64,000 nt of DNA from Silurus meridionalis (taxonomy: Eukaryota > Chordata > Actinopteri > Siluriformes > Siluridae). A program made the translations under genes and the position numbers. Below, in pieces: positions 49,320-61,600 of this stretch. The notes below the pieces were generated by a model that saw nothing but the letters and a program-made list of their open reading frames with translations, was not told where the DNA came from and made no database searches. The number at the start of each line of letters is the position of its first letter. Positions within the stretch are counted from its first letter, which is position 1. The stretch lies in assembly GCF_014805685.1 (NCBI RefSeq), contig NC_060887.1, positions 29,667,963-29,731,962 on the forward strand. Reading direction: 5' to 3'.

Positions 49320-52300
49320 ACACACACATACCCTATGTATGGATTGTGGCCAACCACTGACATGGTACAGACCGTGTTTGTACTCAAACCTCAGCACGAC
49401 GTGATCTTTCAAATTCATTATATTAAGACCCAGTGCTTGAGCTGAGTCGGTCTTGAGTCATTTGATTACCGGCTAAAATGAGAAGAAGATTTGATTTGCT
49501 GTGACTCAAACATGTGCACAAGCTATGCATAGACACTGGATGGTGGTGTAAACACTGCTGTTTTTCTTGAAGCACTGGTATAAAAAAAGAGTGACGAAGA
49601 AATTATTGCTCACCTTTCGACCTTCAAAAATCTAACAGTTTTTCCTACATATATGTCAGGAAAGGCAAACTGGCACAAAATAAATAAATAAATAAATAAA
49701 AACCTAAAATGAAAGCTGCAATAATGTGCCCTTCGCAGTTAAACACATCTGTGTTCACTATCAGAGTGGAATAAAACAAGACGCTACCACAAATAACCTC
49801 TCCAGAGCATTTGTGTCAATAATACTACACTACTGTACTGTGCATTTCCGGGAACATGACAAAAATGCCACGTTTGTTATAATACAAATTATTAATTTGA
49901 AAGAATCTCTATAAGAAAGATGTGATTTTCAGTGATGTATCTCTCTGAACTAATGCTAAGTACAAAAGGAATCATCAACCAGACAATCTGGATCACTGAT
50001 TCTACAAATTAGGTTTATAAGCCAGGAACCAGATTTTAAATAAGTTTCCACGCAACACAATCACAAAGGTTTTTTTTTTTTTTTTTTATACACAGGAAGG
50101 ATCCATATGAGTGAATAAACACAGAAGGACCAGCTATAGGCTACAAGTGCATAGAAACACATGACATGATTGTCTTAACAGACCACATGCAAAAAATAAA
50201 AAATACAAAAACACTGGTCAATGGCTCCGGCAGGCTTTTTTTTTGTCTTTTTTATGCTGCAATTTAATAAAGCATTGACACCTTTACGGAAATACATACA
50301 TGCACAGCAATAGAGTTTCTATTAAAATAGAGCATAATATAAATAGTCCAATGTAACTTTCTACGCAGATCATCTGAAGATATGAGTGACCTACTAATCC
50401 AACCTGGCCGTTTAATGCCCTTTGAATTTGGTGCTCAAATATCCTTTAGTTGTAACAGTTACAAAGTGAAAAATATTTGTTTTTACTTACTTAAATAAAC
50501 TAATAAAAACCACATACAGCAATCAAAGTAAACAAAAAGCATCCCATCCTACATTTTCCACTGTAATACACAATGTACTTTTGTACTCTCAATTTGATTT
50601 TAATGTTCATTATGGCTATGAGGTAGACTTGGCAAAGGAAAATAATCTATTATAATCTGTTCACTACCATTAATGCAATACATTATTGTTATTTACGGAG
50701 TTCTTACAGGCTTGCATCACCTACCCTCGATTACAGGGACCAGACTGACGCTGCCCTCATTACCAACGGTGGTGCCATTGAGAACTCGACTTGTGACAGG
50801 CACTGGCAGCAGTACACCCTGGTCCTTGTCTACAATAGAACCCTCTGGGACATCTTCCATGGGGGAGAGCGGAAAGCTTCCTTTACTCTTGAGTGGTGGA
50901 AATGGAGTAAAACGAAGCGTCGTCCCAGTCCCATTACTGAAGTCATTACGATTCCCGGTAGCATAAAGGGTTGGTGGAGGTGTGGGGGGCTGATCATCGG
51001 CCACGGTGAGCGAGCGTTTAATGCCCCCCGTGTGAGGCCGGCGTGGTCCTCCTATTGGCGAGGTCAGCTCGTCCAGCATTCCTCCACCAGGGTACTTGTC
51101 TGGCAACTGAATGCTTGCGGGCACAGACAAATGGGAGCACTCGGACATGGCTCTCCTCATCGCTTTTCTCTGCTGCTCAGCTCGACCCATGAAACAAGGC
51201 TCGAGAACTTCACCCTCTTCCTCACTCTCATTTGAAGATCCCTCTGCTGCCGGTCTTCTGACAACACTTTCGTCTCCACCCTCAAGGTAATTATCGTTAA
51301 CGACTCCTATAACACAGTAGTTAGGGGTTGCTTGTGCAGAGCCCATCTTGGGGCTCATCTCTGGACTGAGGCCATGAGGTGATGGATTCCATTCTGCTAC
51401 ATTGGCTGGTTTCAGAGATTCAAAAGGAGATGGGACATCAGTAAAGTGTGAGGATGATCCTGAAAGTTCTGAAGAAGGCATCATCCCACTGTTACCTGCA
51501 GATTGCAAAGATGCTGTAAATTTTCCAGGGGATGCAGGTGAGGGCAATGAAGACATAGGGCTCTCTAGGCTCTCCCCTACGCTGCTTAGTGACATGCTTC
51601 CAGGAATCACACTTCTTCCAGGCCCCTGCAGATCTGACTCCTTGCCAATCGCTGCTGGAGGGTCAAAGAAACACAGCTTATCTTCATCGGTCAGCCCCAG
51701 GGTTTGGGGGGCACCAGCAAAGCTCCTGGGAGCCCCAATGTCACCATGCTGCCAATCCCATCCCTGTGTGGCAGGGGGTGTGGACATAGAAGACCCTTTG
51801 CATAGCTCACTGTACTCCGAGAATGGAGATGCTGGCTGTTGGTTAGAGAGAGAGGACATTCTTTTCCTCCTCTATCTATTGCTATCTAGTCCTTAAATAT
51901 ATCTATATATATGTCTTTGTCTTCTTTTCAAATGTCCTTTTTCTTCTGGGTTCAAATATAATAGTTTAGAATTATCCCTTCTGGCTTTGGTCTAGCTGTC
52001 AATGGAAGAGAGTGTCAGCGGTTACCCCTCTCTCTCTGTATCTATGATCCACAATTCACCAAGTATCTGTGAGAGTGAAGCAGTGCGCTCTCTCTCTCTC
52101 TTTCCCTTCCTCTCTCTCAGACACCCATCCACCCTCCCCATTTGTTGGCAATTTCCCTGGCTCATGTCACATGATTCTCTGTGTAGCAGCTTATTCGTCA
52201 GTTGAAAAAATAAGTTCCCTCCTTTTCTGGATATGCCCATCCTTTTTGCCTCACTCATTTTCTCCACGCTGGCGGCTTTATGCCCATCCTTTCCCTCCTG

Positions 52301-55300
52301 TTCCACTTCCTCTTCTGAATTCCAGTCAATCTTATAATATAATCTTTGCTTATCGACCTTATTAAAACTCTCCCTCCCCTGAAAATATAGGAATTAGAAT
52401 ATGCAGAAGAGCCACCTGCAACATGAACACTTACAGTCTGAAAATCTTTACCAGTCACAGTCTACAAATGGAATGATTAACACCACTGATTAGTGCACAC
52501 ACACGCCGTTTCGACTTCACCTCTTTGGATGAATAATCTCCTACTACAAACATTCGTCTTCTTTAACCCTGCATCTCGCGCGGTTTTATCCGCACCTGTG
52601 CATTCTCAGTCTACCAGCAGGGGGCTTTGCACAAAAGTCATACACGGTCAGATTTAGAAGCCCAACTTGATGCCAATTATATCAGTGGCATTTTAGTGTG
52701 CTCCGATTGTAAAACTGTTTCTCAGGAATTGAGCACACCACAGCCAGAGTGAGAGTGGCAGAGGTGTAGGAAGAAGGATAAACAAAGATGGATGAATGCC
52801 AAATGGCGTGAAAACCCTCATCATGAAAAAACAAATAGGTAAATGAATGTCTGTTGTCTCTGATCTCATCATGTATGGAGGCTGATGCTAGACTCCCTGG
52901 GGAAGGTGAGTCAGACAGCAATGGAAATGACTACCAGCCATAAAATTCATCCCAACACAAGACAAATGGCAACAGAGAAGCAATAAAAACAACCGCAAAA
53001 AGGACAAATACACCCAGGAGATATGCTGTTCTAAAACTGAAGTCTATATGAGGCTATTTTTAAACTGACATTCCTAAAGAAGGCCGATGCATCTTCAGTA
53101 ACAGGTTGCCCATTTCAGGCATAAGGAACAGTACAGAAGGAACGCAAACTCCTATATTATACTATAAGAGCTAAGCTTGAACGTATGTTACAGAGGTATT
53201 TCAAAGAAATCATATTAAGAGGATGATTGTGTGTGCAGTTTGCCAGGGCAGAACACTTGTTATATGATATAGATCATATAGATACAGTTATATTTAAATA
53301 TTTTCATGCCACACATATATTGTAGATACCTTGGGCAATTGTGTGCAATAATCTCAGTGCAATAATAATAATTTGTTACATGTGCAATAACTTTTATATT
53401 TATATAATATTATCATGGATGATGAGGGCAGATGTAGAGGACAGAGGGGTTTGAAGACTGACTTTTCTGCCACCTGTCTTTCACTGCTGCTACAAATTCC
53501 ATTTCATGCTGCTACACATTTTACTTTATATATACACACACACCATAATATGTATATTTTATTAGGCCTTTTTTTTATTTTGATCTTAAACTGTGAGCAT
53601 TTGCAACCTATTGGCTTCCTTATGGGATCAATAAAGTATTCTGATTCTGAAAGGTGCACAAAAAAAAACAAATGCCCATTCTAACAAATAAATCGAAGTT
53701 CCTACTCCTCAAGTCTTTCAGTAGTCATTAGTAAAGCTAATGGCATTAGTTATTGCGCATGAAGAATGCAGGTGATCGTAAAAAACAAAAAAACAAAAAC
53801 AGAGTATGAAAGGAGACACAACAAAAGCCTAAAGGACTTGTACTGGCTGTGAAGGTTCTATGTTTAGCTCTATAACCCACCCACCGTAAACTCTCCAGTG
53901 AGCTGCCATTATTTCCTTGGTCGCCCTGTTTCATTAAGTCTCCAAAGCAACTGCCTCCTGTTGCCATGACAACGTGAGTCTTGTCATGGTGGTGGCTGCA
54001 TGTAAGGGAGTGTGCAGGGGGCTGATCTTGTGCTCAGACATATTGGTCTCAGAAACACATTAAAAAAATTAATAAATAAATGAATAAGGACACTTTTAAT
54101 GCTGACAACAACAGGATGCAGCAGACATTGAAAATAAATCTATGAGGCTGCACAGAGTTTGTCGGCTAGGTGGCAAACAAATCCCTCTCTGTTGTTTTCC
54201 TTCATGCTGTCAGTCTCTTCTCCTACTGAGTGGCATTCAATTTAAAGCCATTCTCCAGATGACCCCACTTACTTGGCCCTCTCATTATAGACTCTGTTAC
54301 ATAATATAAAAGGGAAATAAAAGGCCAAGAAAAAATCAACAGCGTCAATCAACCACCAGAAATATGCTGGTAAGTGAACTGGCCGATATGAATGCCCTCT
54401 CAAGTGTTAGTATAGACAGAGGGTATTTAGAAATGATAATTTTCAAGGAGTAGAGTAAGACCCTTCTCGTAGTATAGACTGTTCTTGCTTTCTCCTGATG
54501 CCACCCACGGATTTGGAGCCATCAAGTTCTTGTGCCTATTATAGAAACAAGCCCAAGCCTGGCTGATTTGCATAGCTGCATAATTAACACGCTGATGCTC
54601 CTTGGCAATACGGCTATACGTTTCTTTAATAAATCCTTTTCTGGGTCTTCGCCATTTGTTTTTCTACGAAGAGACAAGTGACTGGACCCCCCACCGTCAA
54701 CCACATGCCACGGCATTAAACTGCAAAGCTGGCTGTGCGGAATGCCAGTGGGGATGGACAAAGGAATGATTGTAATTATATGGCGGCACTGTTGCATGTA
54801 GACTGCAAACCTACAGTGCTGAGCTCCTATACACCATCGTTTTGTGCGCATCGATGCGCCGTAACGCATTATTACCAAACAGTCTGCATCTTCGCATGTG
54901 TTAACTTCACAAGGGCAAACTGGAGCTTAGCTTACCCCAAGCCTAGTACTTCAGCATCTGTCCCCATTACCAAGGAAACATCAGCTGTTCTTCAGTTACC
55001 ATAGCAACTAGCTAAGCCACACCTCTTATCGAAGAAAGCCTGCCTGCCGATGAGCAACACATGGAGCTGACCTTCTCAGCTATTTTTCTGTGAACTCTAT
55101 CCTTCACGTTGAAATCATCTTTGCCAGATGTTTAATCAGTCCACAATGGATAAATAAATGGCAAGCCAAATAAGCAGCACAAACGACCTCCGACTTCATT
55201 GTCCACACATGAAGAGAAACATATAAGCTGCTTTTTGTTTATAACGAAGCATTCCATTTGCGTCAAAAAAAATTGACACGGATGTCTGGGTGATGACTAA

Positions 55301-56224
55301 AATGCAGGGGAGGGTGCAAACACACAGGCATTTGGTCTGACGTTAAAAATAGTTCTGCTGAACATATCCAACACCTGAGAGTCATCGCTATAGGGGAGCC
55401 AGTAGAATAAATCCTCCTAAACAACATTAAAGAGGCTGTTTAACTCTGCTTCACTTTATTTTCCTCAAGTTATACCAGGCATACATGAGTAAAAACATAA
55501 CACATACGTCTACTTCAGTGGGGCCTGTAAAAGGGAATTATATTCCCTGCTCATATCTATGAGTACTGCACAGAACTCTCACTCATCACATTATCTGCAT
55601 ATGTTGCACACACTATTGCTTTAAGTTATAGTAAGTTTTATAGTAAACTCTCTCATCATACCTGGCACACAATACTGTCATTTGCACTGCCATGCACTCC
55701 CACACTTTATGTACATTACTGGTCTGTATCCCTATTTAATACCCACACTGTCTATACTGTCTCATATTGTCTGTATGTCTGTATTGTCTTGTATAGTCTG
55801 TTTTTGTCTTGTTGTGTCTGTTTTGTCATGTATAGGTTTTTATTTATGTCTGTACTTTTGAGAGTAACAAACAGCTGGAACCAAATTCCTTGTGTGTGTC
55901 AACACACTTGGCCAATAAACCTGATTCTGATTCTGATTCTGAAGTGATAGTAAGAAAAAAATCAACGTACATAACATTTTCTTTCTTTTTCATTTTTTTC
56001 TTCAATGCCATGGAAATTAGCTCTATATACCAGGAAACCAGGTGTCTATAATATGTAAAACCAGATCAAACCACTGTATATCAGAAATAAAGTCAGAGCA
56101 AATTCAATTCAAATCATAAAACTGCAAACTAATATATTATAAAGAGTTGAACATAAATAAATGATTATTATTATTAAAATTGTTATTATTTGTATTATTA
56201 TTTGTATTATTATTATTATTATTT

Positions 56225-56261
<37 letters not shown>

Positions 56262-57793
56262 TATTATGATTATTATGATTATGATTATCATTATTACGAT
56301 TATGATTATTATTGGTATGTAACGGTATACATACACTGTATTCTGTATATAAAACTTTCGGTGCACGTGTACCGAATACAATCCTTGTTTTACAGGCAGT
56401 ACAGAGTTAAAATAAGTAAGTAAATAAATAAAGTTCCCTTACAAGCATATTAAGTGGCAGACTGCAAATTTGTTAACTCCCCGCCATCACTACTCGATCC
56501 GTACCGGTAACACGATTTGTACTGCGCACGATTTGTACTTCCTGTCAACGTTTTTACTACACTCGTTTTATGTACAGCTTCAAAAATTTCCCTTAAAAAA
56601 AGAAATATCTGACAATTCCATATATTGAGGGAGTGAATAAATGACTGAAGGATGGAAGAAATAAATTCATTTATAAATAAATAAAACAAATGGGTAAATG
56701 AATAACAAATGCATGCATTTTTTAAAACATACAAGACAGTTAAAGTGTGCTGAAGTAAGTTGAACTGTTAAGTAAAACATCAATTAAGTTGAACATATAT
56801 TTTTCGAAAATTAAATATTATGTAAAAAAACACACACTTACATACAAGCCTGTATTTACCAAATGGGGTCTAACAAATGTGGCCTATTTAATTAATTTAA
56901 TTTGCGCTTATTTAATCGATTACCCGATTTAATCAATATATTTAAAAAAGGGCATTAACCTGCTTTATTCTATTTTATTTTGATATATCAAATGTGTTAT
57001 TTAAACCAAACAGGCATTTTATTTAAAATGTTATAAAAAATGTATTTATATTAAAAAAATTATATAAAAAATGTAAACTAATGTTCCCAAATGTAAATAA
57101 TAAAGGACATTAATAAAAAAAAAAACAAGCAATATTATGGTTTGTATTTCTTCCCCCTAACTGTACTAAAATTTTACCAAATAGCAACTTAAAAACCGAG
57201 GTGTGTACCGACGTGTGAGTTTTGTGTACCGCTACACCCTATTATTATATTTCTATTAATTATATCTATTTATCCAAGCTAGTAAGAAAAGGAATTTGTG
57301 TTTACTAGTTTCACATTTTAATGTTATAACAGTCAGTTGAGGGTCTTTTTAATTCAGCACGAGCTATAATGGTGCAGTACAGGGATATTCTAGTACAAGG
57401 GCATCCAAGATACTGCTGCAAGTAATGATTTTGCACATACTATTAAGGACACTTGCATCATTTATACTTAACCCCCGAAGCCCAAGTGGTACCAGTACGA
57501 AAGTAAAAATCCTGCTATTCTGATGGCCTATTTGGCAATGAAAAACACACATCTGTACAAACCCACACTTGCATGCACACTCATGCAAACCTCAAGAAGC
57601 CTTTGCTTGGGCCTAAATTCTAATATTACATCCTATAGCATATTTATTTGCATGTTGGAAGTCTGACACCAAACCCTCTTATCCTGCCTCCTTCTGCAGA
57701 TAAATAGCACCCCAAGTGACACTGATCCTCCCTGGCAAAGAAAGAGCTGAAAATTACACAGGCAGCAGAGACAGCTGTATCATACTGCCACAC

Positions 57794-57842
<49 letters not shown>

Positions 57843-58647
57843 TACACATGCACAAGCACAAACACAAGCAGACACACACCTCAGACATCTCAACACCTCG
57901 AAATATGAACTTTAAATCAAAGTATTTTATTTGGCATCTATTGAAACATCTATAAGCAGCTCTCACAATCAACACTACAAACCCATACAATGCTATTGAA
58001 ACACCTACACTGAAGGAAGAATGTTGCACATTTCCTAATGGTTCGGACATTTTACTGATGGTATGGTGTAAAATAATAAAAAATAAAAATAAAAAAGGAG
58101 GAAAAAAATACAAGCCTTCTAGTAGTTACACAATTCAGCATTGAACAATAAATAAAATTAAATAAAAATTAATATGGGGAAGAGTAAATGATTTGAAAAA
58201 ACCAATAAAGGTAAGTCCCCGAGTTATGATGGTTTGACTTAGATTTTTTTGATCTTACAATGACAATAGTGATACAGGAAAAATTTTATTTTAATTTTAT
58301 TTATTTTTGGTTAAGTCCACAAGATATATTGGGACGCTGAAAGGATGTACACATCTCCTGCTTTGTGAGATGAATTACTCTCACCAGAACTTAGTTCTAT
58401 CAGTGTTAGAGCATTAGACAGAGCATGTCTGGCTCTGCCATCCTCTAGCGAACCGGCCAGTTGCCACATACATATACACGGTAAAGTTTACACATTACGG
58501 TGCTGGAAATTGCTCTGTTTTGCTATATTATGTAATTTGTTAAATTATTAACAAATTACAGCATATTATGCAATACTGATCAACATTTTATTTACAACAA
58601 TTTATTTTATTTTGATTTACACTTGACCAATCATTCCATCAATAAAT

Positions 58648-58689
<42 letters not shown>

Positions 58690-61600
58690 CTGCTTGCTAG
58701 TCATTCATCACGAAATATACCCAGATCACTGTCATTCCATGCAGCATAATAGGTGTTCATCAGTAATATACTAATTGTATAACCTGGTATCATACATTAT
58801 TATCTGAGCAAATTTCTTTTTGGGCACAACTGATATTAGATGCCTGTGTTTATGTATCCTTATTCATAAAATAATCTGTTAAAATAAAGCAATCTAAAGC
58901 TTCACATAATCTGATCTTCATGAACAATTTAAATAAATACATCCAGATAAACAAATAAGTGTCTTGTTTCCTGCCTAAAAGTCTTCAGATAACTGAGTAA
59001 AATGGAAAAAGAAAGAGAAAACACTGACCCACATGCCTGTGGGTTTGCAGAGTGCAAGAAGGAAATGAAGATAGATAAGCACAGTGAAAGTAGACCGTAT
59101 CTTCATCCTCTCTGTTCATTAATCATAGATCTGTGCCTACTGCGATGGCGTTTCACTGAACTATTTATAGAAGCCACTTGATAACTGAATATAGCCAAAG
59201 TATGAGCAGAAATATTTTATTCTTTACAGTCAGCAATTTGAAGTTTTTCTCAGTAAATCAACACTCAGTACCCCATGGTGACAGAATTCTAGAAATGTTT
59301 GTACATCTTCTACAAGTAAATAAAACTGAAATATCACATGTACCCTTGCAACAATTGTTGCTGAAATTTTTTTTTTTTGTGACTGAGGTCTAACTGTGGA
59401 AAAGTTTATTGATTAAGCATGATTTGGAAATGCACACACCTCTCTATAGAAGGCCTCACAGCTGACAATGCATATCAAAGCAAAAAAAACAATCCATGAG
59501 GACATAGGAACTGTCTACAGAGCTCAGACAAAGGATTGTTGTTGACCGATCTGGGGAAGGCTACAAAACAATTGCTAGTGCAATGAAGATTCCTAAGAGC
59601 ACAGTGGCCTCCATAATTATCAAATGGAAGAAGTATGGCCTAACGTAACATCTCTGAAGAGACCTGTAAGTAGCTGTCCACTGACTGTTCCCTACCTTAC
59701 CATCTTAAGAGGATTTGCTATAAACATTGGCAGAAAATCCCCCAATCCAAGTGTGCAATGCTTGTTGTGTCATACCCAAATGTTTGGAGGCTGTAATTGT
59801 TGCCAAAGGTGCATCAACCAAGTACTGGTAAATGGGTCTGAACACTTATGTACATTTCAGGTTTTTCAATTTTGTTTGCACTTTGTCATTATTGGCTACC
59901 GAGTGTAGATTAATGAGAAAAAAAAACTATTTGAACGACTGCAGTATCAGATTGCAACACAACAAAATGAAAAAAGTGAACAGGGTCTTAATACTTTCCA
60001 ATGCACTATGTGTGTATGTAGGTGTATGTATGTATGTATGTACGCATGTACAGCAGTGGCGGGCGGTCAGGGCCAGCAAGGCCTTCCCTGCCTGCCTAAA
60101 CACTATCAGAAGCACTGACCTACATTTACAACATAAATTCTAATATTTGTTCCATGAAATTTAATAAAATTTTTTCTCCAACAGTTCATTCTCATTTTAT
60201 AGTATTTCTCTTGACTGCACTGCTTCCAGTACATGTATGTGTATATTAAAACGTTTTGTCCAATCAGATTTCAGCCTCTATGTGCTGCAATGTCAATCTA
60301 ATCTGCACAGGGCCTCCAAAGTCAGTACTGCTGGCATTTTTACCATAGATAATATTATCAATAAATCTGTTTCTTTAACCAATCAGATTTCATATTCGCT
60401 TCACAGGGCAGGTAGCAGGCCCAGAATAGAGTCAGCATTTTTCCATCCTCTGATTGGTTGATCAGAGGGAAACTGTTACAGCAAAGTTCGACTGGCAAAA
60501 CACATGTGTAGCGCTGCACACATTAATACATCTGAGTTAGAATTTTTTTTTTTTTTTTTACACCTATGGATTAGTTGAAATGTATTTGTTCTCGGACATT
60601 TTTAAAATATACATTTTCCAGAAAAGCTAGACATTGTGAGTTGAGGTCGGCCAACCCCAAAGCTAGCTAGCTAGTCTCATCCCGGGAAAGGGTTTGTTTT
60701 CCACTTCCAGACCAGTAAATATGAGCGGTACCACTGGATTACAACATCTGAGAAGCGGTGCAAATTATGAGTCTGCATCTCTGGTGAGTAGGTGGTATTT
60801 TATTTACATTTTTATGTTTTTGTCATGTTATTAGACAAATATTGATTCAGAACTGCTCCAGATGATGTATGTGGCACAGTTGAAGTTGTAGTGTAGAGGT
60901 TGGAGTTTTGTTAACTGGGTTTCTTGCTTTAGTAAAATGGTATTCACCCTCCATATGTGAAATGCCTCTCTCTCTGTAATGCCACGTGTTGTTATATTGC
61001 GTTTTTTGAAGTGTATTGATGGTTAATATAATTGCGACGTGATAGAGTCGGCTAATTGAGTTTTGCAATAGCTCGTGGATAGGATAGTGTGTGATCTAAC
61101 CAAAACTCCTTTTGTGATCTACCAATCGATTGCTATCGCCGTATTAGGCACCCCTTTACTAGGCATACATGCTTTTGTAATGATGGTAGTGATACATTAT
61201 CTTATTCTAATTGTCTAATGGTGCATCAGTATCAACTTGTTAGTTCAAAACTGCGTCATGCCCACCCAAGTGTAAAGGTTTACTTCCTTTTTTACTTTAA
61301 TATGCAAAGGCCTGCTTAACACCACACCACAATGTAAAAAGAACAGTAAAACATACAAATAAGCATCTACAAATGAACACTAGCTTACCTGCGGCAATAG
61401 ATGTCAATCAATGGGAAAATGGCATCATTACCGGGGAGGTTGAGAGAGAAACAATAATTAGTTTTACTTGTCCAAAAATGCACGTTCCCCTTGGGATGAC
61501 TGTTCAACAAGTAATCTTTCTAAACATTCAACAGATACATGGAAAGAGATGCACACATTATTAAGTTTAGAAAGGACTATTTTGTTAAGTAGATTCAGTG

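Noticed and set aside
52022..52365. Overlapping frames around the CT-rich block upstream of 51,859
   Set aside because: Low-complexity, no domain, and better explained as 5' flank or UTR of the short map4 isoform.
56109..56423. Frames rich in I or Y on both strands
   Set aside because: Produced by the ATT microsatellite.
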